Assembly (NCBI GenBank): GCA_012064385.1
Contig: QRDG01000519.1
Span: forward strand, 2,123,459-2,187,458
DNA length: 64,000 nt
Direction: 5' to 3'
Source of the DNA: Puccinellia tenuiflora
Taxonomy: Eukaryota > Streptophyta > Magnoliopsida > Poales > Poaceae
Positions 1 to 11,700 of this stretch are shown in pieces; the first letter of the stretch is position 1, and every line of letters starts with the position of its first letter. The notes beneath the pieces are model-generated. The model was not told the DNA's origin. It worked only from the letters and a program-made list of their open reading frames with translations, and ran no database searches. The translations under genes and the position numbers were made by a program.

Positions 1-1329
1 AAAGGGTGCGTCTGCACTGGAGGCTCACCACGGGCAAGATGGTGAGGTCGGGGTGGCCGGAGGGAGGCAGTCGGCGGCGAATTCGCTCACGGCGGAACTC
101 GAGCAGCAGCGGCGATGTCGCGGATGGAGCGGTCGATTCTTGGCGTCTCCGTTCGATTCCTGTGGCGGAGGTGGAGAGGACGACGAGGCGGACGTGATGG
201 CAGCGTCTGCTCGTCCCGGGGAACTCCAAGGACGGCGAATCGTCGGCGACGGCGGCAATGGGGAAGACGCGGCCGCGGTGAGGGAGGGCGAGGACGATTG
301 CGTCGGCTCCGGCCCTCCTGGTCCGATTCCTTGGGAGTGGAGCAAGAGGAGGATGCGGCGGAGGTTGTGGTGGCGATGGCTTGCTTCGGGGCGGCTCCAA
401 ATGGCGATGATTCGAAGGGGAGCTCGACGGTGGCCGCGGTGAACTCCGGCTCGAGCTAGGGTTTCCTCGCAGGGCAGGGAACGGGAGAGAGGGGAAAAGG
501 AGAGAGCAGGTAGAGGGGAGCAGGTGGGCGCCCTTGGTGTGGTCTTTGACCTCCAGGGAGGCACAACAGGTCGGCATGGGAGCAGCGGCATGGCGCCAGG
601 GCCATGGAGCCACAGTGAGAGTGAGGGAGGTGAGAGGTGAGACTGACAGTGGGGACCCACTGTCAGTAGTTTAAACTTTTCCCTTTTCTTTTTTCTGATT
701 TTTGAAACAGCTAGTTTTAGCTATTTTAAAGAGCCATTGAAGCAATTTTAGAAATTCTGGCAAAATTCATGTGGACTCCCTATGTCAAGAGTAAGCTCCA
801 CAAAATTTGTTGTTCCAAAATAAAAGGTTTAGATGCAAATTTATTCATATGGTTGCATTTGGGTCATTTTTGATAAATTGCATAAAGCATTTAATTGAAG
901 CAATTAGGCATTTTCAATAATAGTAAAAATATTTATGGAGGCTCATTTTATAGTAATGAAGCACCCCATAATTTTATTGTGAATTTTGGGGAAGTTTAAC
1001 TTAGTTCCAAAAAGAGAATTTGATTAAACCAATTTGAATTCTCAAAACTATTTATTTGCTTGTTAAGAAATTGGCCCTTACCAAAATAATTAAAATTGGT
1101 TGATTGAAACTTCCCAAACAATTTGGAAGTTCAAGTTAATTTGATTTGATCATTTTGGGCAAAACCTTTAGTTTGGACATGTGAGGAAGGGTTTTGCTTC
1201 CCTAGCTTTTAGGTTCCACTTGTTGCTTTATTTTAGTTTAGCAAATTTTAAATGGATGCCATGATGCAATGCACAACAAAAAGTGGAAATTTGGCCCATA
1301 TTTTAGGGTACCAAATCTGGGCTGTTACA
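1..1329 (-). repeat. 3' LTR (partial) of the LARD-like element
   Basis: Nearly identical to 11250-12580. It ends on the plus strand with GGCTGTTACA, the complement of the sense LTR start. The GC-rich part (1-460) gives long open frames on both strands that are composition artefacts. A short palindrome around GTGGGGACCCAC at 650-662 occurs in both LTR copies. The outer part of this LTR lies before base 1. Confidence 0.92.
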
Positions 1330-1330
1330 A

Positions 1331-1343
1331 CTCTACCCCCCTT
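1331..1343 (-). other. Polypurine tract of the LARD-like element
   Basis: On the minus strand this reads AAGGGGGGTAGAG, then one T, then the LTR start TGTAACAGC. This is the expected plus-strand priming site and it sets the element's orientation. Confidence 0.85.
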
Positions 1344-2168
1344 ACAGGAATCTCGTCCCGAGATTCTAGAGTAGAAGTAGAGAGGAGGAGAACATGACAA
1401 CACTTAGCTTCGACGATCTTCTCGATCCCACGATGTTCTTCCTTGTTGTCGTGGTTGGGAAAAACTTTGGGTTCCACCGAGGTGGGAAAGATATAGCATT
1501 TGATCCACCATTAGATTAGAGAGGTAAAACCTGATATAGAGCTATTGCCACGAGGTAGGTGGAGTAGGAGGATTGACCGATATAGATTTAGCAAAACCGT
1601 AGGGAGGTTCTCCTTGAGATATTAGGCGTCACACTCCGGCTTCAGAATAGATTTCAATCAATCCTCAAGAGAAAGTCGTACTTGACATAGAGGAAAGACC
1701 ATACGGAAAACTACCAGGGTAAATTACACATTACCCTTAGGAATGGTGGTTGAGGTTAAAGATTTGAGAGATCTCGTCAATAGGCCTTCCGGTGAGGTGA
1801 ATGCGCCACAACATCGGACTCATCGGTGTAATAAAAGGTCTAGGTCATGCTATTGATAGACTCCAAGCATCACTTTTGCTTGAGATCCGGAGTTGCTTAG
1901 TTGTGTGGGTAACTCAGACTTGGCAACACAGACAACTCAGCTCGATGATATGATTACAGTCATGCCAAGAGTGTCACCAAGTCCTTGAATTTCAAAGCAA
2001 TAACATTTGCCAAGAGTTTTCGATTACCACAACGATATTCATCCTCAATACTCTCGATCTCGACCGGCTCGGAGGTAGATGGATAAGGAAGGGTAGGAGC
2101 ATCACTTCACCGAGTACGTCATGAGACTAAGCACGACCTCTCGATATTTTTTTTTTGAGGTATAAGGA

Positions 2169-2190
2169 CTGTGAGGCAAAAGCCCCACAG
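2169..2190 (-). other. 3'-terminal stem-loop of the LINE RNA
   Basis: The sense strand reads CTGTGGGGC, TTTT, GCCTCACAG. It forms a 9 bp stem with one G-U pair and a four-base loop, about 12 bases before the poly(A). The G-U pair works only in the sense RNA, so the fold is strand-specific. Some plant L1-type LINEs are known to carry a conserved 3' hairpin thought to be recognised by the reverse transcriptase; that role here is inference. Confidence 0.6.
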
Positions 2191-2272
2191 TATTTTATTT
2201 CATGTGGACCAAAAAAGTAATATGTACAGGGATATCTACAAACATCTACCTCCTACTACCTTTATACAGAGA

Positions 2273-5200
2273 TTACAATAAGCTGCCTATCCAGGCTAAC
2301 AAAGCTTGTTTATGCTTAGACTTAATCCTATGCTCAAGCATAGAAATATCATGAACAAAACCCCTCTTCCAGCCTGCAAAGCTGGGCCTTTCATCTTCAA
2401 AAATCTTACCATTTCTTTGCTTCCAGATGTTCCAACAGGCCAGAATAACCACCTCCATAAAAAATGGCTGCTTGAAATCCTTCCTAGCCTGAACTGCAGC
2501 TGACTGAATATCCTGTCCCAAGGACCAATCTATTTGCAAATATGTCCAAATTCTGTGACTGAAATTACAGACAAAGAACAAATGCATCCTGTCTTCATAA
2601 CTTCTATTGGGACAAAGTACACAGTGATAGTCATCTGTCACTTGCCAGTTCCTCCTTTTCAAGAGGTCCTTTGTATTAAGCCTGTCATTGAGCAGAAGCC
2701 AGGCAAAAAACTTGGTCCTCATGATACAACTCGACCTCCAAATCCACTTAGAGATACCCAGCCCAGAAACCTCAGCATGCAAATGCTTGTAATATCTGGC
2801 CGAAGTATACACTGGTCCCCAAACATAAACCCAAACATCTCGATCCATAGACAATGGAGAGGCCTGCATAGCTGCAGATAGGTCCACCAATTCCTGATAT
2901 GCTTGTGCAGACAAAGGCAAGTAAAACAAAGAGGAGAGATCCTCTGTCTCATATACTTCAGCTGCCGATTTTAAGGGGTCCAACACATAAGAGAATAATC
3001 TGGGATACCTGTCTGCAATGGTCTGACAGGAACCATTGAACAACCATTTATTAGACCAGAATAAGAAGGAATTCCCTTTTCCAGGTTGTACCACTGAAAC
3101 AGCTCTATAATCATTAACCAATTTCATTATATCCCTCCACCAGAAGGAACCACAAAGTTTTTCAGCATGGGGCACCATATTCTGATAATGACTAAACCAA
3201 ATCAACTGCACCCATGGCACCTCAGAGTTATTATAAAACTTATCCAGATGCTTCAGCAGCAAAGCCTCATTCTGTCTCTTGAAATTAACAATGCCCACTC
3301 CACCACTCATTTTGGGCTTGCATAGCATATCCCAGGCAGCTAAAGCTTGTTTAGGAGTGTCAGAATTACCCCTCCATAAACATTGTCTCAAAATTCTATC
3401 CAGTTGAGCAATAATCCCTGCAGGCAACTGAAGAGAGCACATGAAATACACTGGCATAGAAGACAGGGCTGATGATATCAACTGAAGCCTGGCCCCTTGA
3501 GACAGAAAACAAGAAGTGGTACAAAGCCTCCTTTCCAACTTAGTAACAATAGGCATTAAATCTATAATTTTAGGCCTGGTTGTTCCCATTGGCAATCCTA
3601 AATATGTGAAAGGTGGTGATTCCACCTTACACCCAAAACCATTGGCCAAAATCTCCATCTGAGCAGAGTCCACATTAATAGGCACCATTGTGGATTTATG
3701 AAAATTAATCTTCAATCCAGTGGAGACCGAAAATTTTTGCAACAAACTTTTTACAGCCAAAACCTGCCCTAAATCAGCAGGCAGAACCAACAATGTATCA
3801 TCTGCATATTGCAAAATTGGGAAATCAGGATCATTTGTTTGAATTGGCAAACAAATTTCCCCATCCTGCATCAACTTGTTCACCACAACTTGCAGCAGCT
3901 CAGACCCCAGCACGTACAGCAAAGGCGACAGAGGATCGCCCTGCCTGACTCCTCTTTTACACACAAATTGCTTTCCAGGAACTCCATTCAGAAGAATAGA
4001 GGAAGTTCCAGAAGATAGAATCTCTTTAACCCATCTGAGCATTAACTCATTAAAACCCATAGCCCTCATCACTTGCAGAATAGCCTCATGCTCAATTGTG
4101 TCAAAAGCCTTAGCAAAATCCAACTTAAGTACAATCACCGGCCTTTTTGACACATGACACAAATGTAAATACTCAAAAGCCCAAGCCACACAGTCCTGGA
4201 TAGATCTCGACTTAAGAAAGCCATATTGGTTCTTGTGAATGCATCTCAAAATATGGTCTTGCAGCCTATTAGCCACCAACTTTGTGAGAAACTTGAGGCA
4301 AACATTTGTCAAAGATATAGGCCTGAAATCATTCACTTCAACTGGAGACTGACACTTGGGGACCAGGGTAATAAAAGACCCATTAATATTCTGCAACTGC
4401 AACCCTCCGGAATGAAAATCATCAGCAAGCCTATAGAAGTCTTCCTTAATTATTGGCCAACATTTCTTGAGAAACAAGCCATTAAAACCATCTGGGCCAG
4501 GAGACTTATCCGGTGGCATCTGCTTCACCACCAAATCCATTTCCTCCCTGGAAAAAGGCACAGTAATACTATCTAAACCAGGGACCTCTTCAAACAAATC
4601 ATTCAGCTGAAACTGCATATCAATACCCTCAGATAGCCCCATTCTATTCTTATATGCAGCCCACAGAAGGCCAGCCATCTCCTCATGCTCAGACACCATC
4701 AATCCATCATCACCTCTCAGCATTGCAATGGTATTCCTCCTAAATCTTGTGGTGGCCATAGCATGGAAGAACTTGGTATTATCCTCTCCAAGCTTAATCC
4801 ATCTAACAGTGCACCTTTTCCTCCAATAATTACACTCAATAAGAAGTAAATCCTCCAAATGCAACTTGACAATTTTCCTGAAATTAAACTCAGGCAAAAA
4901 CAGAGGCCTCTGCTCCTCCAAGTAGTCCATAAATGCCACCACCTTATTGCAATTCTCAATCTGTGCCTTTAACTTGGACAAGCTCTTATGCCATTTTTTG
5001 AGAGAATACCTCAAAGCTTTGAACTTATCAGCTAACACTCCTGCACTTGACCTCTTTAGGGACTCCCTCTCCCAGGCTGCAGACACACATTCCAAAAAAC
5101 CAGCTTGCTCTACCCAAAAATTTTCAAAACGAAAGATGCTGGCCTTAGGAATGGTAGTGGAAATATTTACCACACAGGGAACATGATCAGAGGCAGTATT

Positions 5201-5881
5201 GGCCAGGGGGAGCACCACAGTGTCAGGAAAATCAGAAACCCAGTTAGGTGAAGTGAAAAACCAATCCAACTGCTCAAGAAGGGGTTCAGCTTGCATGTTA
5301 GACCAAGTGTAAGCCCTCCCTTTGAGTGGCAACTCCACTAGGCCCAGGTGCCCAATTATATCATTGAAAATGAACATCTCATTCACATCACCACCAGGCT
5401 TATTTCTATTATCAGGGGATCTAATGAAATTAAAATCCCCTAGCAGGAGCCAATTACTCATAACAGGAATTTGTAATCCATAGAGCCAGGACACAAAATT
5501 GTCCCTTTCAACACCCTTGCAAGGCCCATACACTGAAACCAAAGTCCAAAGATTACCATTATGGACCGAAGTGAACTCCACAATTATACCAGAATCAGCA
5601 ATTTCAACAACCTTCCCACTAAATATTGCAGAGCACCATAAGATCAGCAGTCCCCCTGAGGCCCCCTTAGATGGGATATAGGCAAAATTATCAAAGCGTT
5701 TAGGGCAGAATTTCCTCAGTAATTTATGATCAATATATTCACATTTGGTTTCCTGGATGCACACCACAGTAGCTTGACTTTCTTCAATTTTCGAACGCAA
5801 GGCTCTATGCCTAGAGTCAGCATTTAGTCCACGCACGTTCCAACATAACACCCTCCATATACGAGATTGTTGTCTATTCAT
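2273..5881 (-). CDS. LINE ORF2 protein: endonuclease / reverse transcriptase, 1202 aa, intact
   Basis: This is the enzyme that nicks target DNA and reverse-transcribes the LINE RNA. Domains in order: an APE-like endonuclease at about residues 9-240 (NVRGLN, QETK, GDFN near 147, TASDHVP); a reverse transcriptase at about 430-760 with PDKSPGPDGF near 455, RPISLTN, LDFAKAFD near 586, RGVRQGDPLSP and the catalytic YADD near 691; and a C-terminal zinc-binding region of the zf-RVT type (CVLC...HLFFVC, about 1090-1140). No stop or frameshift interrupts 1202 codons, so the copy may still be able to encode functional protein. The start is the first Met before the endonuclease core and lies 179 bp after ORF1. 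Length and layout are normal for plant L1-type ORF2. Confidence 0.95.
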   Translation of the reverse strand: MNRQQSRIWRVLCWNVRGLNADSRHRALRSKIEESQATVVCIQETKCEYIDHKLLRKFCPKRFDNFAYIPSKGASGGLLILWCSAIFSGKVVEIADSGIIVEFTSVHNGNLWTLVSVYGPCKGVERDNFVSWLYGLQIPVMSNWLLLGDFNFIRSPDNRNKPGGDVNEMFIFNDIIGHLGLVELPLKGRAYTWSNMQAEPLLEQLDWFFTSPNWVSDFPDTVVLPLANTASDHVPCVVNISTTIPKASIFRFENFWVEQAGFLECVSAAWERESLKRSSAGVLADKFKALRYSLKKWHKSLSKLKAQIENCNKVVAFMDYLEEQRPLFLPEFNFRKIVKLHLEDLLLIECNYWRKRCTVRWIKLGEDNTKFFHAMATTRFRRNTIAMLRGDDGLMVSEHEEMAGLLWAAYKNRMGLSEGIDMQFQLNDLFEEVPGLDSITVPFSREEMDLVVKQMPPDKSPGPDGFNGLFLKKCWPIIKEDFYRLADDFHSGGLQLQNINGSFITLVPKCQSPVEVNDFRPISLTNVCLKFLTKLVANRLQDHILRCIHKNQYGFLKSRSIQDCVAWAFEYLHLCHVSKRPVIVLKLDFAKAFDTIEHEAILQVMRAMGFNELMLRWVKEILSSGTSSILLNGVPGKQFVCKRGVRQGDPLSPLLYVLGSELLQVVVNKLMQDGEICLPIQTNDPDFPILQYADDTLLVLPADLGQVLAVKSLLQKFSVSTGLKINFHKSTMVPINVDSAQMEILANGFGCKVESPPFTYLGLPMGTTRPKIIDLMPIVTKLERRLCTTSCFLSQGARLQLISSALSSMPVYFMCSLQLPAGIIAQLDRILRQCLWRGNSDTPKQALAAWDMLCKPKMSGGVGIVNFKRQNEALLLKHLDKFYNNSEVPWVQLIWFSHYQNMVPHAEKLCGSFWWRDIMKLVNDYRAVSVVQPGKGNSFLFWSNKWLFNGSCQTIADRYPRLFSYVLDPLKSAAEVYETEDLSSLFYLPLSAQAYQELVDLSAAMQASPLSMDRDVWVYVWGPVYTSARYYKHLHAEVSGLGISKWIWRSSCIMRTKFFAWLLLNDRLNTKDLLKRRNWQVTDDYHCVLCPNRSYEDRMHLFFVCNFSHRIWTYLQIDWSLGQDIQSAAVQARKDFKQPFFMEVVILACWNIWKQRNGKIFEDERPSFAGWKRGFVHDISMLEHRIKSKHKQALLAWIGSLL

Positions 5882-6060
5882 TTATAAAACACAAAGTACC
5901 ACGAAAGCACAGTCTCATGCATAGCAAAAGACACACCAGCCATAGAGCATAACCAGCCACCAACATAGTTCAAGGCAAAAGACATAAATTCAGACAAGCC
6001 CCAGAGCACAGGGGTACAAAGAACACCCCTCAAAATACAAATGTCATTTGAATAAATCAT

Positions 6061-7712
6061 TTAAACAGGCTTCTTAGCAGTCTTGGTCGTAGGAGAGGCA
6101 GTAAGCTTCTCCTCTGAGATCTTGGCAGCATCAATCCCTAAAACCCTGCCAACATTCTGCAGCACCTTGATTGGAGTCTCTGGAAATTCTTCCACTGCCG
6201 AAGCATCACTCTGCCCCTTCAACTTTGTGTCCTGCTTCTTCACCTTGGACTTCTTGCCTGGCCTCTTAGAGCTGCTGTCACACATAGGAATTGGCTTAAA
6301 TCCATCAGACAGAGCACTAAGCCTTGCAGACCTCCTGACAGATGAGGCATCCACAGGGACATTCTTCTTCCCTCCCCTAACATTGTACCTCCTTTTAGCT
6401 GTAGAAGGAGAGGCAAACACCATAGTTGGAGCTGCAGCTGAGGCCTCATCAGAATCATCATTATCAGGGAAGCATAAAGCCCTTGCAACTGGCTTACAAA
6501 AAGGAGGCACAAATCTCCTAGAAACAGAGGCCACAAAACCAAAGGCAAGAGGTGCAAAAGAAACTCCTTCATCAAAGGCAACCATAGCAGATCTCTTGGC
6601 AGAGCAGGCTGAAGCACAAACCATCCTCAGAGCAGGCCTTGGGCCTTCATTCATCAAGAACCTTGGAAGAATAAAATTTGTGGCCCTGTCCCAAAGCATG
6701 GCAGGAGGAAGAGCAGGCCCAAACATCATAAAGCCCACCTGCACCACATTGTTGGCTTGCAACATCTGCTGACCTGGCACAAGAGCAAGGCCATTAACTT
6801 GATTTACTTCAAAGTCTGCCTGGTTAACTGAATCATTAGAGTTCCCAGAAAGATCAAGCACAATGGAATTATCAACCAGCATCTCCTCAGGTTGTTCAAC
6901 TTCCTCTTCTTGTGGCATCGGCTGGTCCTGCACCTCAGGGATAGGCTCCTCATTATGCTGAGGATTCTGGTGGTCACCATTCCACCCAATTTCAGGATAC
7001 TGGGGCAACACAAACATGTGTGGATCTTCCACTAAATTACCTGGTAAAGGATGTGGGTTCCCATCCAAAGGCATTGGGTCCTCATCTCCCGGTATGACAT
7101 CAGCAAAATCTGCACTTAGGATATAACAAGGCGCTGTCCAGGTTTCTTTCACAGCTCCTAAATCACTGAAATCCCCAAAAACAACATCACGGGGAACTTG
7201 TGCCGGGGAATTGAAAGCTGCATAAACAAGTGTTCGGTCTTTAACCGCATCATCCTGGTGCCAACTAATGAACTTCCCAAAAGCAGCAATGGCATTGGTA
7301 ATATCATAATCGTTCCTATAATCCAAAGGAACACCTAGCAGCATCAACCAACCACGGCGAAATCCCTGCACTGCCCGATGAATCCTCTCTCTATTGTCAT
7401 GATTCACAAATCTGACGAAGACATTATTGTGTAGATGATACGGGCCATGGTGAACCAAAGCAGATAAAGCGGCAGGGCTACTAAGCTCAAACATCCCAAT
7501 CCCAAACAAGCACGGACTAACAGATCGAACCTGGCGCTCCAACACCTCAGTAATGAAGATTCTAACCTGTTCCCTCCAATGAGCTTCTTGATGCTGCGGC
7601 TGCGGAGGCAACAACGAAGCCACACAGAAGGCACCATGTCGGCGCGGCGGCCTGACCGAAGAGTTGTAATAGGTGCGGGGAAGTCTCGTCGGGCCACCGT
7701 CGATGATCTCGT
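6061..7712 (-). CDS. LINE ORF1 protein (5'-partial), nucleic-acid-binding role inferred
   Basis: The open frame continues to 7761, but codons above 7712 belong to the flanking LTR element. The LINE-encoded part is therefore about 550 residues and lacks a native start. The N-terminal third (RRHGAFCVAS, RGWLMLLGVPLDYRN, TLVYAAF) looks like the globular ORF1 region typical of grass LINEs. The middle is acidic and proline-rich. The C terminus is lysine-rich (KRPGKKSKVKKQDTKLKG), fitting RNA binding. I see no CCHC zinc knuckle. ORF1 proteins of L1-type elements coat their RNA; that is family knowledge. It sits upstream of ORF2 in the same transcript. Confidence 0.8.
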
Positions 7713-7726
7713 CGACCTCTCGATAT

Positions 7727-8711
7727 AGAAGAGTGTGACACTCCAAGGTGGAACGGAACAAACACTAGACAAGCTCCTATTCCGCGATTTACAAAGCTTT
7801 GACCTGCCCGAAATATGGACGAGGTACCGGAGTTTGTTTCTCCTGACATCCCGAAGTGGAATGACTTGACGAAGCACAAGAATAACATGCATCAGAACAC
7901 CCCAACGCAAGATAACTTGATTGTCAACAGATTGACAGGGGACTGATAAAAGATTTGGATTAAGGAACGGGCTAACAACAATTTAGGATATTGTAGAAGC
8001 CCGGGTTAGCACTCTTCCGACAACTAGTGCCGACAGGGTTTCAGGAAAGGATTTATCGAAGGGATCACAAATTGATGGAAAAACTCACTAAGAGCAATCC
8101 CGTCGTGATTCAGATGATTCCATGACATAGAGCCTAGCCAAAGCTAGTGACGAAGAAGAGTTTTGTTGAGGAAAACCATTACGGCTGCCACCTCGAGCTT
8201 GAAGACTAACTTCAATTTTGCCAACCTGATGTAGGGTTCAACCATTAGCACCAAGGTTCAACGGAAAAGATCTTGGGTTAAAGATCAGCTTCATGCACTG
8301 GGACCCACAATAGCATAATGCTCACAAGGGTGTCAACCCTCACGAATCATTACACCTGAGCCCTAGCACAATCCGGGACCTTCGGTTCAAGATCTTGGCT
8401 AAAGCAAAGGAATGTCTTGACGATCCGCAATACTTCTTCTCTTCGGAGATTAGAATTTGCAGACAAGTAAAGTTAACCAGCCACTAGAGGTAGAACCCAA
8501 CCCCGTGATCCTAAAGATTTAGAACTTTGCCGATGATCAGAAGAACCGTTAAAATCAAATAGAGGTAATATGACACCGAGATCAGAGTGAATTGGATGAG
8601 GAGTAAAAAGAATCCTAGGAGGGTTTTCACAACTCATTTTTAGGTTAAAAATAATTTTCACGAACTAGACTCGACATCGACCAATAGAACGGGTTTCCTA
8701 CAGGCAGTCCT
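7727..8711 (-). other. 5' internal (leader) region of the LARD-like element
   Basis: Non-LTR part of the element between the primer binding site and the LINE insertion. It continues at 1344-2133 on the other side of the LINE. The short overlapping frames here show no gag motif, so I read the region as non-coding leader. Confidence 0.6.
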
Positions 8712-8723
8712 GCTCTGATACCA
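8712..8723 (-). other. Primer binding site (tRNA-iMet) of the LARD-like element
   Basis: The minus strand reads TGGTATCAGAGC, complementary to the 3' end of plant initiator tRNA-Met. It lies three bases inside the LTR end at 8727. Confidence 0.9.
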
Positions 8724-8726
8724 ACT

Positions 8727-11700
8727 TGTAACGCCCCGACCCCGGAATTATACAGAGAGGCTATGTAAGGAACACAACCATCAATGTATAAAACAAAGAT
8801 CGAGACTTGTGGAACAGAACTGGCACAAAGCATGACTCTACGACACAAAACATTTATATCGCAACTCATATAACGAGGAGAATACAAATATTACAAGGCA
8901 AAAGGATCACAGATCCTACAATTCAACAAGCGGAAGCGAAGTAGCGTTGTCTAATACAACAAGAAGCAAATTATGGCCTAAGAGGCCTACAGATAAACAT
9001 CACCCAAGCCAGCTTGTTCCACGGTCCCAAGCTGCCACCTGGGAACCCCAGACTAGTAGTCGACGTCAACGAAGAAACCACCTAGTCGCTCGGCGTCGTC
9101 CTCCTCTGAAATACAAATACATGAAGGCAGCAAAGAGAGACTGAGTACGACGTACTCGCAAGTTTAGTAGGGCGATATAGGCCCAATGACTGACGGAGGC
9201 TCTAAAGCTTTATATGTATTTCTTTTGCATAAAGCTAAGTTTCATAAACAGAAATATAATTGACCCATGGCATTCGTCTACTCAGAGTATTTTACAAAGG
9301 GGGTAAGAGAGTATCATTATCATCTTCGGTTCTCGACGAACCTACTCATAACCATCACCACTCATCTCACACAAAGGCACTCCCTCGACTCACCCTCGAG
9401 GAAATGAACCTTTATCACAAGTTTATTATGCAACCTCTAGCTGCCATATCAATTAGGTTAAGATTCTCTATGATCTTATCGTCTATTCCCAAGTTGTCCA
9501 TAACCGTGGACACGGCTTTTCGAAAAGATTAACCCTGCAGGGGTGTACTAATTTACCCATTGGTACCGTCCGGCTCACCTGAGTGGCCCTCTTCCGGGGA
9601 AGGCCGGCAAGCGGGCGCGGTTAAACCTTTACCTCACGTGAGAATATCCAAGAGTCATCTGTGGCCACAGGACAGGCTCAGCGCTCTCAGCGCCCTGCCC
9701 CATCGCCACGCCCTAAACACAAATCCTCATCAACAACATCTTTCCACTCACACGCAAATGGAAAACCGAACTAGAGGACCCTTGGATACGCCCGCATAAG
9801 TTATTCGGTCAGTAAGGCGCCCATACACCCACCAATGGCAGCACGCTCGTCTTGGTTCAAGAGGTAAAGAACTCGCACCTAGGGGCTAGAGTGAGGCAAA
9901 ACACCATCCCCGATGGCAACTCACCCAAGCCATCTTAGCATTTTAATTTAGCATCACATTTTTCCACCAAGTCCGCATCATTCCATCTTCAACAACAATT
10001 ATGGAAATAAACAACGGACACAACTAGTATTGCAACTAAGCATGTCTAAGCATGGATAAGCATATAACCGACAATTATAATTCGTATCCGGCCAACACAT
10101 CAACACTAGGGTTCATAGGTAGGGATACATGTGATTGGCTCGGGAAGAGACATGCATTCATAGGGTTCTATATATTTACCAAAAGAGACATTTGAACCGC
10201 ATGCAATATTATGGTGGATAAAATAGTTTGATAAAATCATAGGATGCTAAATGCCAAGAAGGTTAGGTTATCTCTTGCCTTGCTGCCCGGTCGCGTAGTA
10301 CTGCTCGTCGGGGTAAGTTGGGGTGACCTCAACTCCGGAATCTATCGATACCCAAAAGAAAATACAAGCACACATAAATCGCAAGAACACAAGGTGCAAT
10401 GCTCAATCACATGATGACATGTCAAATTGATGCAAGGATATTATTATATAAATTAAAGGCACAATTAAATGGGGAGCCAAATAATTAGGGAAAATTATTT
10501 GGAAGCAACCCCACATTTAGCTTAGTGACCACGTTCTTTATAACTTATTGAATTATTGGAGAAGTGGCTCAAAAGGCATGAACATGACATGAATGGATAG
10601 GTTTCGTTCTTCCGATCATTTTGGTATTTTATTTGTAATTTTCGGAGCACCGATGAATAAATGACAAATTAATTAAATAATTGAAATTTAATTGATTTAA
10701 TCAAATTATGAATAACATCAAATAAGAATTTGTGATCATGATGTGATAAGTGCATAACTTGATAGCATTTGAAGTGTGGATCACATTGATATTTAATTCA
10801 TAATTTTCGGACAATTATTTAAAAAGTTATGAATTTCCCAATTTGGGTATTAAATACCCCATTTTAGGAATTCTTAAAACACAGCAATTTTATTTAGACA
10901 AAAGGGAAAAACAATGTTACCCAAAGATAGGAAATGTTTTTCTGAGCATTGTCATATTTAATTTGCAAATTTTGGATCAATATTTAAAAAGATACAAATC
11001 GTTTTATCTCACTTTATTTCATAAAAAGAGAAAGCAAAGGAGCAGACAGGCCGGCCTTGTGCCGGCCAGGCCGGGCTGCAGGCCGGGGCAGTGGCCGAGT
11101 GAACCGGCCTTTGGCCGGCCCAAATCGAGCCCAGGCCGGGCGCGCACGCACGCGTGCTAGGCACGGCCGCGACCGGCGCGTGCCGACGTGGTGACCGCCG
11201 GTGGTGCCTCCGGCTAAACGGCGGCGAGATGGAAAGAAGGGGAGAGGGGAAAGGGTGCGTCTGCACTGGAGGCTCACCACGGGCAAGATGGTGAGGTCGG
11301 GGTGGCCGGAGGGAGGCAGTCGGCGGCGAATTCGCTCACGGCGGAACTCGAGCAGCAGCGGCGATGTCGCGGATGGAGCGGTCGATTCTTGGCGTCTCCG
11401 TTCGATTCCTGTGGCGGAGGTGGTGGAGAGGACGACGAGGCGGACGTGATGGCAGCGTCTGCTCGTCCCGGGGAACTCCAAGGACGGCGAATCGTCGGCG
11501 ACGGCGGCAATGGGGAAGACGCGGCCGCGGTGAGGGAGGGCGAGGACGATTGCGTCGGCTCCGGCCCTCCTGGTCCGATTCCTTGGGAGTGGAGCAAGAG
11601 GAGGATGCGGCGGAGGTTGTGGTGGCGATGGCTTGCTTCGGGGCGGCTCCAAATGGCGACGATTCGAAGGGGAGCTCGACGGTGGCCGCGGTGAACTCCG

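Larger units (their letters stand above)
2148..7712 (-). mobile_element. L1-type LINE retrotransposon nested in the LARD-like element
   Basis: A 14 bp target duplication, CGACCTCTCGATAT, flanks the insertion at 2134-2147 and 7713-7726. The minus-strand 3' end is a run of about ten A (T on the plus strand, 2147-2156). Gene order in sense is ORF1 (from 7712 to 6061), a spacer of 179 bp, ORF2 (5881-2273) and a short 3' UTR. ORF1 is open right up to the 5' junction without its own start codon, so the copy is probably slightly 5'-truncated, as is common after target-primed reverse transcription. Because the host LTR element is itself young, this LINE insertion must be younger still. Confidence 0.95.

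Noticed and set aside
25..660. Open frames of 211-283 codons in the GC-rich LTR parts (25-660, 11014-12014, 23004-23592)
   Set aside because: They overlap on both strands, recur because the LTR is repeated, and have Pro/Arg/Ser-rich compositions typical of GC-rich DNA.
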